This document shows, piece after piece, positions 1-8,529 of a stretch of 64,000 bases of DNA; positions within the stretch are counted from its first letter, which is position 1, and each line of letters opens with the position of its first letter. The position numbers and the translations under genes are program-made. The notes beneath the pieces are model-generated. The model saw nothing but the letters and a program-made list of their open reading frames with translations, was not told the origin of the DNA and ran no database searches. Source of the DNA: Streptomyces sp. Alt3 (GTDB lineage Bacteria; Actinomycetota; Actinomycetes; Streptomycetales; Streptomycetaceae); contig NZ_CP120983.1 in assembly GCF_030719215.1 (NCBI RefSeq), positions 248,001-312,000 of the forward strand, given 5' to 3'.

Positions 1-277
1 TGGGGTCGAGGCTCTCGGCCTCGTGGGCGACGAGCAGTTCGCCGTCGACGAGGAAGATGTCGGCCTCGACGCTGGTGAATCCGTGTGCGAGTGCGTCGTG
101 CAGAGGGCGCGGGTGCAGGTAGTCGTTGTGCGCGTGGGCCCGGGCCAGCGGGCGGGGGCCGCGCGGGCGGACGGTGCCGCCCGGTGCCGCGGCGGCGGCC
201 TGGGCCGGGATGGACACGCCCGCGGCTGCTGCGGCCAGGGCGGTGGTGACGACTCTGCGACGGGTCAGGTGTGCCAT
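1..277 (-). CDS. PLC-like (glycerophosphodiester) phosphodiesterase, partial
   Basis: The first 92 codons of a secreted protein; the rest lies beyond the left edge. The N-terminus carries a twin-arginine motif (TRRRVV) followed by an Ala-rich hydrophobic stretch and a likely cut after AQA-AAA, so Tat export is probable. The mature start has the conserved HAHNDY segment at about residue 48, then VEADIF at about 70 and an AHE just before the cut. This pattern is typical of the PLC-like phosphodiesterase superfamily (GDPD/PI-PLC type), where these His, Asp and Glu residues bind metal and substrate. The ATG at 277 has a GGGAG ribosome binding site. The exact substrate cannot be told from the fragment. 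Confidence 0.75.
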   Translation of the reverse strand, partial: MAHLTRRRVVTTALAAAAAGVSIPAQAAAAAPGGTVRPRGPRPLARAHAHNDYLHPRPLHDALAHGFTSVEADIFLVDGELLVAHEAESLDP

Positions 278-445
278 GGGGTCTCCCTGAGACGTTGGGG
301 CGGGCAGAGTGGACGGGGGGACGCGACGAGTATGGGCGCGTGGCACCCCCTCAAGGCAGGTACCTGCCAAGAGTTGAGCGTGCCGTCGCCCATGCGTCGG
401 CTGTGCTGCGCCTGCTGTTCCCCTGTCCCGCCGCCCGGACATGCC

Positions 446-481
446 GGGGCGGGGACACGTGTGGTCACGTGTCCCCGCCCC
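446..481. terminator. Strong hairpin terminator
   Basis: A perfect 16-bp inverted repeat (446-461 against 466-481) with a 4-nt loop, lying 10 bases after the stop of the minus-strand acyl-CoA dehydrogenase operon. There is no T-run, as is common in Streptomyces terminators. Confidence 0.75.
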
Positions 482-490
482 GGGCCCGCG

Positions 491-1612
491 CTACGGAGCC
501 GGCAGATCCACCAGCGCGGCCACGGCCTCACGGTGGCGGCCCGCGGTGCCGTAGGCGATGGAGTCCGCCTTGGCCCGCTTCAGATACAGATGTGCGGGGT
601 GTTCCCACGTCATCCCGATCCCACCGTGCAGCTGGACGCATTCCTCGGCCGCGTGCACGGCGGCCCCGGAGCAGTAGGCCTGCGCCACGGCCACCGCGAG
701 CGGGGCGTCGGGGCTGCCGGTCGCCAGCGCGTCAGCGGCGTTGCGTGCGGCGGCGCGCGCGGAGACCACCTCCAGCCAGAGCTGGGCCATGCGGTGCTTG
801 AGCGACTGGAACGAGCCCACCGGCCTGTTGAACTGGTGGCGTTCGCGGGTGTGCCGGACGGTCTCGGTCAGGCACCACTCGGCCAGCCCGAGCTGCTCGG
901 ACGCGAGCAGTCCGGCACCGGCCAGCAGGCCCCTGCCCACGGCCTCGGCGGCGGGGCCCGCGTCCGCGAGCAGGGTTCCGGTCGCGCCGGTGAGGGTGAC
1001 CGTGGCGAGCGGGCGGGTCAGGTCGAGAGGGACGAGCGGCTGTACGGCGACCCCGTCCCCTGCGGTCTCCACCGCGTACAGGCCGTCAGCCGTGGGCACC
1101 AGGAGCACATCGGCCGTGACGGCCTCGGCGACTGCGCTCACGGTCCGTTCCAGGGTGCCGGCCATCGCGGCGCCCGCGTCGGCGGGTGGCGTGGAGAACG
1201 GCAGGGCGAGCACGGCGACCTTGCTGCCGGAGGCCAGCTCACCGAGGAGGCCAGCGGCCGGCCCTCCGTCGGCGCCCAGCGCGAGCAGGATCTCGGTCGC
1301 GACGACGGCGCTCGTCAGGTAGGGCGCAGGGGCGACGCTGCGCCCGAGCTCCTCCAGGACGACGGCGGCCTCGCGGTGGGTGGCGCCCTGGCCGCCCAGC
1401 TTCTCCGGCACCAGCAGCCCCGCTGCCCCGATACCCACGGCCAGCGATTCCCACAACCGCAGGTCGTACGGCGTGTCGGACTCGATGCCGGCGATCACTG
1501 TCGGCGCGTCGGCCCGGTCGGCGAGCAGCGCGCGCACGGCGGACCGCAGGTCCTCCTCGGCTTCCGAGTAGAGCAGGTCGGGTGCCTGGGCGGCTTCTGT
1601 CTGTACGGTCAT
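491..1612 (-). CDS. Acyl-CoA dehydrogenase family protein (small subunit type)
   Basis: A 373-residue flavoenzyme of the acyl-CoA dehydrogenase fold, last gene of a three-gene operon. The C-terminal domain has the family hallmark QLHGGIGMTWEHPAHLYLKR (about residues 328-347), and TRERHQFNRPVGSFQS near 236-251 matches the helical-bundle domain. The N-terminal half is divergent, as in the second subunit of heteromeric actinobacterial dehydrogenases acting on steroid side chains or branched and aromatic acyl-CoAs. It starts with an ATG that overlaps the upstream dehydrogenase stop by four bases (ATGA), so the two are translationally coupled and probably form one complex. The substrate is unknown. 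Confidence 0.85.
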   Translation of the reverse strand: MTVQTEAAQAPDLLYSEAEEDLRSAVRALLADRADAPTVIAGIESDTPYDLRLWESLAVGIGAAGLLVPEKLGGQGATHREAAVVLEELGRSVAPAPYLTSAVVATEILLALGADGGPAAGLLGELASGSKVAVLALPFSTPPADAGAAMAGTLERTVSAVAEAVTADVLLVPTADGLYAVETAGDGVAVQPLVPLDLTRPLATVTLTGATGTLLADAGPAAEAVGRGLLAGAGLLASEQLGLAEWCLTETVRHTRERHQFNRPVGSFQSLKHRMAQLWLEVVSARAAARNAADALATGSPDAPLAVAVAQAYCSGAAVHAAEECVQLHGGIGMTWEHPAHLYLKRAKADSIAYGTAGRHREAVAALVDLPAP

Positions 1613-2799
1613 CGGGCAAGATCCTTCCAGGCGACGTCCTTGTCGTTACGCGGCTCGACGGGCAGGCGGAGGACGCGCTCGGCGACGATGTTGAGCAGGA
1701 CCTCGCTCGTGCCGCCCTCGATGGAATTGCCCTTGGACCGGAGATAGCGGTAGCCGGCGTCCCGCCCGGTGAAGTCGACGATCTCCGGGCGCCGCATGGT
1801 CCAGTCGCCGTACAACATGCCTTCGTCACCGAGGAGTTCCACCTCGAGTCCGCTGATCTCCTGGTTGAGACGGGCGAACGCGAGTTTCATGCCGGAGCCC
1901 TCGGGGCCGGGCTGTCCCGCGACGAGCTGCTGGCGCAGCCGCTCGCCGGTGAGCCTGGCGACCTCGGCCTCGACCCACAGCGTGAGCAGCCGCTGGTGGA
2001 GGTCGTGGGTGCGCAGTTCCGGCTGCTCGCGCCAGGTCTTCGCGACGGTGCCGATCATGCCGCCCTCGCGGGGGATCCGGGCTCCGCCGATCGAGACGCG
2101 CTCGTTCATCAGGGTGGTCTGCGCGACCTTCCAGCCGTCGCCCACCGGTCCGAGGCGCCTGCTGTCCGGGATGCGTACGCCGGTGAGGAAGACCTCGTTG
2201 AACTCGGCCTCGCCGGTGATCTGACGCAGCGGCCGCACCTCGACGCCGGGGTCGGTCATGTCGCAGATGAAGTAACTGATGCCACGGTGCTTGGGAACGT
2301 CGGGGTCGGTGCGGGCGATCAGGATCGCCCAGCGGGCCACATGGGCGCTGGACGTCCAGACCTTCTGCCCGTCGACCACCCAGTCCTCCCCGTCCCTGAC
2401 CGCGCGCGTGCCCAGCGCGGCGAGGTCGGATCCGGCACCGGGCTCGCTGAAGAGCTGGCACCACACCTCGTCACCGGTCCACAGCGGCCGGAGGAAGCGC
2501 TGTTTCTGCTCCTCGGTGCCGTAGCCGAGGATCGTCGGAGCGGCCATGCCGAGCCCGATGCCGATACGGCGCGGATCGTTGTCGGGGGCTCCGGCGGCGG
2601 CGAGTTCGGCGTCGACGACGGGCTGGAGGGAACGCGGCGCGTCGAGCCCGCCGAGACCGACGGGGTAGTGCACCCAGGCCAGACCGGCGTCGAAGCGCGC
2701 TTTCAGGAAGTCGGCGCGGCCCGTGGTGGCGGGCGGACGGGCCGCCAGCAGCTCCTGGGTGAGACGGCGGATCCCTGCCGCGTCGATGACGGTGCTCAT
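1609..2799 (-). CDS. Acyl-CoA dehydrogenase (large subunit type)
   Basis: A 396-residue acyl-CoA dehydrogenase. Visible family signatures are WCQLFSEPGAGSDLA (about residues 113-127), the FAD-contact region WVVDGQKVWTSSAHVA after it, and the C-terminal SIEGGTSEVLLNIVAERVL. The chosen ATG at 2799 overlaps the stop of the upstream quinone oxidoreductase by four bases. A longer open frame upstream exists but lies over that gene and is a shadow. Together with the smaller dehydrogenase it looks like a heteromeric enzyme of acyl-CoA (possibly sterol, terpenoid or aromatic acid) degradation; the substrate is inferred only at class level. Confidence 0.9.
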   Translation of the reverse strand: MSTVIDAAGIRRLTQELLAARPPATTGRADFLKARFDAGLAWVHYPVGLGGLDAPRSLQPVVDAELAAAGAPDNDPRRIGIGLGMAAPTILGYGTEEQKQRFLRPLWTGDEVWCQLFSEPGAGSDLAALGTRAVRDGEDWVVDGQKVWTSSAHVARWAILIARTDPDVPKHRGISYFICDMTDPGVEVRPLRQITGEAEFNEVFLTGVRIPDSRRLGPVGDGWKVAQTTLMNERVSIGGARIPREGGMIGTVAKTWREQPELRTHDLHQRLLTLWVEAEVARLTGERLRQQLVAGQPGPEGSGMKLAFARLNQEISGLEVELLGDEGMLYGDWTMRRPEIVDFTGRDAGYRYLRSKGNSIEGGTSEVLLNIVAERVLRLPVEPRNDKDVAWKDLAR

Positions 2800-3764
2800 C
2801 GGGTTCCTCCTGACGGCAGGACGACGATTCGGCCGGTGCTGGTGCCGTCGGCGACCCGCTGGACGGCTCGTGCGGCGTCGGCCATGGGGACACGCTCGCT
2901 GATCAGCGGCTTGACGACGCCCCGGGCCGCGAGCTCGGTGAGCTCGTCGTGACAGGCGCGGACGGCGGCGGGGTCCTTGGTGTTGTACAGGCCCCAGTGG
3001 AGTCCGACGATCGAGTAGTTCTTCACCAGGGCGTGGTTGAGGCCGGGGGTGGGGATGGCGCCGCTCGCGAAGCCGACGACCAGGACACGGCCCTCGAAGG
3101 CGATGCACTTGACGGACTTGGCATAGGCGTCGCCGCCGACCGGGTCGTAGACGACGTCCGCGCCCCGTCCTCCCGTGGCCTCCTTGACCGCCGCGACGAT
3201 GTCCTCGCTGCGGCGGTCGATGACCAGGTCGCATCCGAGCTCGCGGGCGACGGCGGCCTTCTCGGGACCTCCGACGACCCCGATGACGGTGGCGCCGGCC
3301 GCCTTTCCGAGCTGGACCGCGGCGCTCCCGACACCGCCCGCGGCAGCGTGGACCAGCAGCGTTTCACCGGCCTGCAGACGGGCGCGACGGTGCAGCCCGA
3401 ACCAGCCGGTCTGGTAGCCGATGTGCAGGGCCGCGGCCTCGGCGTCGTCCAGGGAGTCGGGGGCGGGCAGCAGGCCCGCCTCGTCCGCGACGACGTACTC
3501 GGCCAAGCCGCCGTGCGGGAGGGCGGGGGTGGCGAGCACCCGGCGTCCGTCCGCCGTCACGCCGCAGATCTCCACGCCGGGGGTGAAGGGCAGCGGCGGC
3601 CGCACCTGGTACTGGCCGCGGCACAGCAGCGCGTCGGGGAAGTTGACGTTCGCCGCGCGTACCTCGATCAGCACCTGGCCGTCCCCGGGGGTCGGCCGGT
3701 CCGTCTCGTCGAGCTGCATCACCTCGCTCGGCTCGCCGTTCCGGTGCACTCGCCATGCCTGCAT
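2796..3764 (-). CDS. NADPH:quinone oxidoreductase / zinc-free MDR enzyme
   Basis: A 322-residue medium-chain dehydrogenase/reductase of the quinone reductase (QOR) type. The N-terminal catalytic domain contains NVNFPDALLCRGQYQ, and the Rossmann domain has VHAAAGGVGSAAVQLGKA at about residues 140-157, the NADPH-binding AAxGGVG loop. No zinc-binding cysteine cluster is seen. The ATG at 3764 is preceded by GGAGG at good distance. It is the first gene of the operon with two acyl-CoA dehydrogenases and could act as an enoyl reductase or electron-handling partner in the same pathway; that link is inference from coupling. Confidence 0.88.
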   Translation of the reverse strand: MQAWRVHRNGEPSEVMQLDETDRPTPGDGQVLIEVRAANVNFPDALLCRGQYQVRPPLPFTPGVEICGVTADGRRVLATPALPHGGLAEYVVADEAGLLPAPDSLDDAEAAALHIGYQTGWFGLHRRARLQAGETLLVHAAAGGVGSAAVQLGKAAGATVIGVVGGPEKAAVARELGCDLVIDRRSEDIVAAVKEATGGRGADVVYDPVGGDAYAKSVKCIAFEGRVLVVGFASGAIPTPGLNHALVKNYSIVGLHWGLYNTKDPAAVRACHDELTELAARGVVKPLISERVPMADAARAVQRVADGTSTGRIVVLPSGGTR

Positions 3765-3808
3765 GAGGGGCCTCCACAACACTGTCGGCATTACCACTGC
3801 TCCGGCGC

Positions 3809-3827
3809 ATACTAAGCGGTCGCTTGT
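3809..3827 (-). promoter_or_regulatory. Promoter and TetR-like operator of the acyl-CoA dehydrogenase operon
   Basis: On the minus strand TAGTAT (3814-3809) makes a good -10 box. It overlaps the inverted repeat AAGCG-GT-CGCTT (3814-3825). The shape resembles operators of TetR regulators that control acyl-CoA degradation, but no TetR gene is adjacent, so the regulator is unknown. Confidence 0.4.
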
Positions 3828-3866
3828 CCGTCTGGGAACACCTCGCGCGCACCGGTCACGCCTCAC

Positions 3867-4466
3867 TCACGACCGTTTCGGCTTGGCCCTGACATGCATC
3901 CGCTCCCCCTGCGGCCCGAACAGGCTGAGGAACTCGACCGGCTCGTCGCCCGCGGGGCCGAACCAGTGCGGGAGCCTCGTGTCGAACTCGGCGGCCTCGC
4001 CGGGGGCCAGGACCAGGTCGTGCTCGGCGAGCTTGAGCCTGAGCCGGCCGCTGAGTACGTACAGCCACTCGTACCCCTCGTGGGTGCGCTGCTCGGGCAC
4101 CTCGGTACAGGGGGCCTCCTGTATCACCTTGTACGCCTGGAGGCCGCCCGGGCGGGAGGTGAGCGGCAGGGAGGTCTTCGAGCCGTGCACGATCGGCTTC
4201 GCCCTGACCCTCGGGTCACTCACCGGCGGGGCCCCGACGAGGTCGTCGAGCGGCACCTCATGGGCCCTGGCGATGGGCAGCAGGAGTTCGAGGCTGGGGC
4301 GGCGCCCGCCGGATTCGAGGCGGGACAGGGTGGAGACGGAGATCCCCGTGGCCTCGGAGAGCGCCGCGAGTGTCACGCCCCGGTCCTTGCGCAGCCGCCG
4401 CAGACGTGGGCCGACCCCGGTCAGCACGGCGTCGAGTTCAGGGTCGTCCTGGCTTTGTTCCTTCAT
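3867..4466 (-). CDS. XRE-family regulator with C-terminal cupin domain
   Basis: A 199-residue repressor-type protein. Residues about 22-75 form a helix-turn-helix (LAALSEATGISVSTLSRLES), and residues about 105-190 form a cupin ligand-binding domain (YEWLYVLSGRLRLKLAEHDLVL, then a PHWFGP stretch). The layout matches small-molecule-responsive regulators such as PuuR-type proteins. ATG 4466 is chosen because TTGACA (4502-4497) and TGCAAT (4479-4474), 17 bp apart, place the transcription start almost exactly on this ATG. The mRNA is therefore probably leaderless. It lies just upstream of the dehydrogenase operon, which it might control. Confidence 0.82.
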   Translation of the reverse strand: MKEQSQDDPELDAVLTGVGPRLRRLRKDRGVTLAALSEATGISVSTLSRLESGGRRPSLELLLPIARAHEVPLDDLVGAPPVSDPRVRAKPIVHGSKTSLPLTSRPGGLQAYKVIQEAPCTEVPEQRTHEGYEWLYVLSGRLRLKLAEHDLVLAPGEAAEFDTRLPHWFGPAGDEPVEFLSLFGPQGERMHVRAKPKRS

Positions 4467-4473
4467 GGCACCC

Positions 4474-4490
4474 ATTGCAGAATCAGCAAT
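4474..4490. promoter_or_regulatory. Putative autoregulatory operator in the XRE-cupin promoter
   Basis: The perfect inverted repeat ATTGC-N7-GCAAT covers the -10 box and part of the spacer of the leaderless promoter of the XRE-cupin gene. This is the place where a self-repressor would block RNA polymerase. Confidence 0.5.
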
Positions 4491-4601
4491 CCGGTTTGTC
4501 AATCGGGCACCCGAGGCCGCGGGCACCGGCACCCGGGGCCGGCCCACGGCGGGGCCCCGGCGGGCACGCGGACGACGGACCGGAACCGCTCGCCGGGCCC
4601 C

Positions 4602-5324
4602 TCAGCGGCCGAAGACCTCGAAGGTGACGGCCGGGCGGCCGCCGAAGCGCTCGGCGGCAGCTTCGGTGGCACCGGCGAGGAACGTACGGCAGTACGTCTC
4701 CGGGTCCTCGTCCGTCAGCACCTCGATGTAGGTGCGGTGTGCCAGCAGCGAACGCACGGAACGTTCGAATCCCGGCGTCGCGTCGACCGCGTGGGTGGGC
4801 CGGTCGGTGCCCGCCACCGCGACCCAGCGCACCCCGTCCCACGGTTCGAGACCCAGCTCGGGGAAGATCCAGCGGTTGCCCGCGTCCCCCGCGGCATCGA
4901 GCGTGGCCCGGCCGACCGCACGGTGGTCCGGGGTGTTCCAGGCGACTCCGCCCCAGGTGTCGCGGTGGTTGAGGGTGATGAGCAGTTCGGGCCGGTGACG
5001 GCGGATGGCGGCGGCGATGTCGCGACGCAGCGACGTGCCGTACTCGATCACACCGTCCCGGTGGTCGAGGAACTCCACGGAGGCGACACCGACGGCTTCG
5101 GCGCTCGCCCGCTGCTCCCGTTCCCGGAGCGGCGCGCAGTCGGACGGTGCGATCGTGTCGATCCCGGCCTCGCCCCGGGTCACCAGGAGGTAGGCGACCT
5201 CGCGCCCTTCGTCGGTCCAGCCCGCCACGGCCGCCGCACAGCCGTATTCCAGGTCGTCGGGATGGGCGACCACGGCCAGCGCGCGGCGCCAGTCCGTGGG
5301 CATGGGCTCCAGCTGCTGTGTCAT
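4602..5324 (-). CDS. PIG-L family deacetylase
   Basis: A 240-residue metal-dependent N-deacetylase of the PIG-L/LmbE fold. The zinc-binding motif AHPDD is at about residue 20, the second region GEAGIDT at about 50, and the third NHRDTWGGVAWNTPDHRAVG near 120-140, containing the conserved HRD/PDH histidines. The family removes N-acetyl groups from GlcNAc-containing lipids, mycothiol or bacillithiol precursors, or antibiotic intermediates. No mycothiol genes are adjacent, so the substrate is open. ATG 5324 gives a start about 18 residues before AHPDD, which is normal. It is monocistronic and divergent from the rhodanese gene. Confidence 0.85.
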   Translation of the reverse strand: MTQQLEPMPTDWRRALAVVAHPDDLEYGCAAAVAGWTDEGREVAYLLVTRGEAGIDTIAPSDCAPLREREQRASAEAVGVASVEFLDHRDGVIEYGTSLRRDIAAAIRRHRPELLITLNHRDTWGGVAWNTPDHRAVGRATLDAAGDAGNRWIFPELGLEPWDGVRWVAVAGTDRPTHAVDATPGFERSVRSLLAHRTYIEVLTDEDPETYCRTFLAGATEAAAERFGGRPAVTFEVFGR

Positions 5325-5443
5325 GCCCGGCAGGCTAGTCAGCACAGGGAGACGGATGCGCGCATTCCGCGGGCGGTTCGGGGCAGGGGCCAAGGAGTTG
5401 CTCCGGCCGGACGCGCCCCTGACCAGCCGGACCGGACCGGAGT

Positions 5444-5463
5444 CGATACCCCCTGGGGTATCG
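5444..5463. promoter_or_regulatory. CsoR/CstR-type operator upstream of the rhodanese gene
   Basis: CGATACCCCCTGGGGTATCG is a perfect 9-bp inverted repeat around a CT centre, 72 bases before the rhodanese start. It matches the TACCCC-GGGGTA layout known for CsoR-family repressors (copper sensors) and their persulfide-sensing CstR relatives. No CsoR-like gene is in the window. Confidence 0.7.
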
Positions 5464-5534
5464 TTGACCGTCCGGGGCTGCCGGGAGCAGCCCCCCGGAA
5501 CGTCCCGCTCCGGCGACCGAAAGGAACCCTGCTC

Positions 5535-6107
5535 GTGATCAGCCCCGCATCCCTCTCCCCCTTCGAGGCCGCGGCACGCCTGGAGGAGTTCACCGTCATC
5601 GACGTGCGTGCTCCCGGCGAGTACGCCTCCGGCCATGTGCCCGGCGCCCTGAACATCCCGCTCGACCGGCTCCCCGAGGCCGTGCCCGCTCTGAAGTCGG
5701 CCTCCGCCCGCGGCTCGCTGCTGGTGGTGTGCGCCTCGGGCGTCAGGTCCACCAGGGCCTGCGAGATCCTCGCGGACGCCGACATCGAAGCCGCCGCCCT
5801 GGCGGGCGGAACCTCCGCCTGGGAGGGCGACGGACACGGGCTGGACCGTCCGGCGGGCGCCCGGGCGACCTGGCCGATGGAGCGCCAGGTGCGCCTCGCC
5901 GCCGGTTCGCTGGTGGTGGCCGGCCTGGTGGCGGGCCGGCGCCTCCCGGCGGCGCGCTGGCTGTCCGCGGGCATAGGCGCCGGCCTCGTCTACTCCGCCG
6001 TGACCAACAGCTGCGGCATGGCAGCCGCCCTGGCGAAGCTCCCGTACAACCGCGCACCCCACCAGGAGGCCGACCTGGACGCCACGCTGGACGCCCTCCA
6101 GGGCTGA
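5535..6107 (+). CDS. Rhodanese-domain protein with C-terminal DUF2892 membrane domain
   Basis: A 190-residue sulfurtransferase-like protein. Residues about 8-108 are a rhodanese domain with VIDVRAPGEYASGHVPGA and the active loop CASGVRS (Cys66, Arg71), which accepts a persulfide sulfur. Residues about 115-165 hold two hydrophobic segments ending in NSCGMAAALAKLPYNR, the DUF2892 signature found in YgaP-like inner-membrane rhodaneses. It should sit at the membrane with the rhodanese domain in the cytoplasm. The GTG at 5535 is the first start giving a normal rhodanese N-terminus. The operator at 5444-5463 suggests control by a CsoR/CstR-type repressor, consistent with sulfide or persulfide handling. 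Confidence 0.85.
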   Translation: MISPASLSPFEAAARLEEFTVIDVRAPGEYASGHVPGALNIPLDRLPEAVPALKSASARGSLLVVCASGVRSTRACEILADADIEAAALAGGTSAWEGDGHGLDRPAGARATWPMERQVRLAAGSLVVAGLVAGRRLPAARWLSAGIGAGLVYSAVTNSCGMAAALAKLPYNRAPHQEADLDATLDALQG

Positions 6108-6110
6108 CCG

Positions 6111-7412
6111 CTAGCGGTCGGCCTCGCCCCGCACCAGGGCGAGCAGCCGGTCCAGCACATGAGGACCGCCCGCGCGCACGCCGTCGTGCTCGTACTCGCT
6201 GGTCACCCAGGTACGCAGCCCACGGATCGCGGACGCGGTGCGCAGTGCGTGGCCGGTGTCCACGTACATGTCGTCGTGGTAGACAGCGGCGGCCACGGGC
6301 ACCTCGTTGGCCGCGAGCCGCTCGGCGTCGTACAGGACGGGCCAGTCGGTGCGGGCCGCGAGGAGCTCCGCCGTCTCGCGCAGCGGGCGGAGCGCCGGGT
6401 CGACGGTGAAGTGCCAGGGGTGGATGCTCTCCCCCGTGAAGAGCACGGGTCCGTCGCCCGCCAGCGCGGCCGTCACGTCGAACTGCGGGAACTCGGCGCG
6501 GACGCGTTCGGCCGACCAGTCGGTGGGCAAGGCGCCCTGACCGTAGATCACCTCGTGCATGAGGGCGTACAGCGGGTGGCCGGCGAACGAGGTGGAGGTG
6601 CGCATGGCCTCCTGGAAGGCGTCGGACAGCTCGGTGCCGTGCGGGCCTTCGACGAACGCGTTCTCCAGGAGGTAGTGCAGCTGGTGGCTTCCGTTGCCGC
6701 CTCCCAGCATGATGCCCAGGGACTGGAATCCCTCGGGTGTCAGCGTGTGCCCGGCGCTGTCGGGGCGGTGCTCGGCGAGATGCGCGGCGATCGCGCGGGC
6801 ACGGGCGACGTCCTGCGGGTAGCGGGCGTAGTGCGCGGCGACCTTCCGCTCGATCCGCGGGTATGCGGCCCGGTAGACCTCGTCGGCGTGCGCGTCGAGT
6901 GAGGGCAGGCCGCCGGTGATGAGGACGGCTGCGAGCCCTTCCGGGGCGGCCGACAGATAGCGTACGGCGCAGAATCCGCCGAAGGACTGCCCCAGCACGG
7001 TCCAGGGGGCGCCGCCGGTGAGCCGGGGACGGATCAGTTCGCAGTCGCGGACGATGCTGTCGGAACGGAAGTGGGCGAGGTAGTCGGCCTGCTCGCGCGG
7101 CCCTCCGCGCATCGGCAGCGTCTGCCGGTTGGCCGGGGTGGACAGGCCGGTGCCGCGCTGGTCGAGCAGCAGCACACGGAACTCGCGCACCGCACGCCCG
7201 AGCCACGCCTCCGCACCGACGAAGCGGCGGGCGCCGAAACCGGGGCCGCCCTCCAGATAGACCAGCCACGGCAGGTCCTCGGACGGCCTCCCGGCGGCCA
7301 CGGCTTCACGGCCGAAGAGCTCGATCGTCTCGCCACCGGGGTCGTCGTGGTCGAGGGGGACCGTGAACCGTCGGTCGGTGAGGACGATGCCGGGCTGGCG
7401 ATAGCTGTTCAA
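6111..7412 (-). CDS. Alpha/beta hydrolase, proline iminopeptidase-like (S33)
   Basis: A 433-residue alpha/beta hydrolase, the usual length of the actinobacterial prolyl aminopeptidase/tripeptidyl type S33 enzymes. The oxyanion region LVYLEGGPGFGA is at about residue 50, LLLDQRGTGLSTP at about 83-95, and the nucleophile elbow GQSFGG at about 145 (Ser in the centre). A YHDDMYVDTGHAL stretch near the C-terminus supplies the late Asp/His. The start is TTG at 7412, chosen because AGGAG lies six bases before it and no ATG or GTG fits. It converges with the rhodanese gene, leaving three bases between stops. The natural substrate (peptide or ester) is not evident. Confidence 0.83.
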   Translation of the reverse strand: MNSYRQPGIVLTDRRFTVPLDHDDPGGETIELFGREAVAAGRPSEDLPWLVYLEGGPGFGARRFVGAEAWLGRAVREFRVLLLDQRGTGLSTPANRQTLPMRGGPREQADYLAHFRSDSIVRDCELIRPRLTGGAPWTVLGQSFGGFCAVRYLSAAPEGLAAVLITGGLPSLDAHADEVYRAAYPRIERKVAAHYARYPQDVARARAIAAHLAEHRPDSAGHTLTPEGFQSLGIMLGGGNGSHQLHYLLENAFVEGPHGTELSDAFQEAMRTSTSFAGHPLYALMHEVIYGQGALPTDWSAERVRAEFPQFDVTAALAGDGPVLFTGESIHPWHFTVDPALRPLRETAELLAARTDWPVLYDAERLAANEVPVAAAVYHDDMYVDTGHALRTASAIRGLRTWVTSEYEHDGVRAGGPHVLDRLLALVRGEADR

Positions 7413-7614
7413 GACGACTCCTGTATCCGGTGCTTCCCGGACAGTTCAGCACACGGCCGCCCCCCGGCCGGTCGCGGCCCGTGTGCGCCCCCTGCCGCGT
7501 GAGCCCTTCGGAGATTTGCCGCCGCTTGCACTTAACCCGCGTATGCAATTATTGTCGACGCCAGTAACCATCGCACGCGGACCCATTGGGTCCGGCACCA
7601 CGAGAGGCAGCACC

Positions 7615-8439
7615 ATGTCCACGGTCCCCACCGTCACTCTCAACAACGGCGTCTCGATTCCGCAGCTCGGCTTCGGGGTCTTCCAGGTCCCCGACGACGA
7701 GACGACCGCCGCGGTCACCGCCGCCCTGGAGGCGGGCTACCGCTCCATCGACACCGCCGCCGTCTACGGAAACGAGGCAGGTGTCGGCCGCGCACTGGCC
7801 GAGTCCGGGCTCGGTCGCGAGGAGCTGTTCGTGACCACGAAGCTGTGGAACGCGGACCAGGGGTACGACGCCACGCTCGCCGCCTTCGACGCGAGCCTGG
7901 CCAAGCTCGGCCTGGACCACGTGGACCTCTACCTCATCCACTGGCCCACCCCCGCCCGCGACCTCTACACGGACACGTGGCGCGCCCTGGAGAAGCTGCT
8001 GGCCGACGGCCGGATCCGGGCGGCCGGAGTCTCCAACTTCCAGCCCACGCACCTGCGCCGGCTCCGGGAGGAGAGCGCCCTCGTCCCGGCGGTCAACCAG
8101 ATCGAACTGCACCCCGGACTCCAGCAGCGCGAGCTGCGCGCCGTGCACACGGAATCCGGGATCGCCACCGAGGCATGGAGCCCCCTGGCGCAGGGCGCGC
8201 TGCTGGACGAGGAGGTCCTGACCTCGCTCGCCGCACGCCACGGGAAGAGCCCGGCCCAGGTGGTTCTGCGCTGGCACATCCAGCTCGGCAACGTCGTGAT
8301 CCCGAAGTCGGTCACACCCGCGCGCATCCGGCAGAACATCGACGTCTTCGACTTCGAGCTCACGGCGGACGACATGGAGGCGATCGCGGGACTGGACCGG
8401 GGCATGCGCACCGGCCCGGACCCCGACACCCTCACCTGA
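7615..8439 (+). CDS. Aldo/keto reductase
   Basis: A 274-residue NADPH-dependent reductase of the AKR superfamily (2,5-diketo-gluconate reductase/AKR5-like branch). The full catalytic tetrad is visible: Asp46, Tyr51 (DTAAVYGNE), Lys76 (TTKLW) and His109 (LIHWP). The cofactor motif IPKSVTPARIRQN near 225-240 binds NADPH. The length is normal. The ATG at 7615 sits after AGAGGCAG. It is monocistronic, and a strong terminator follows directly. The physiological carbonyl substrate is not indicated by the neighbours. Confidence 0.92.
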   Translation: MSTVPTVTLNNGVSIPQLGFGVFQVPDDETTAAVTAALEAGYRSIDTAAVYGNEAGVGRALAESGLGREELFVTTKLWNADQGYDATLAAFDASLAKLGLDHVDLYLIHWPTPARDLYTDTWRALEKLLADGRIRAAGVSNFQPTHLRRLREESALVPAVNQIELHPGLQQRELRAVHTESGIATEAWSPLAQGALLDEEVLTSLAARHGKSPAQVVLRWHIQLGNVVIPKSVTPARIRQNIDVFDFELTADDMEAIAGLDRGMRTGPDPDTLT

Positions 8440-8451
8440 ACCCGGTCCTCG

Positions 8452-8494
8452 GCGCATCAGGGCAGGCGGGCGCCCCCCGCCTGCCCTGATGCGC
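8452..8494. terminator. Bidirectional hairpin terminator
   Basis: A perfect 19-bp inverted repeat (8452-8470 with 8476-8494) and a 5-nt loop between the convergent aldo/keto reductase (+) and DUF2087 gene (-). It can serve both. Confidence 0.85.
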
Positions 8495-8529
8495 TCGCAC
8501 GCGCGCACCAGCCTCTCGGCCGGATGCCG

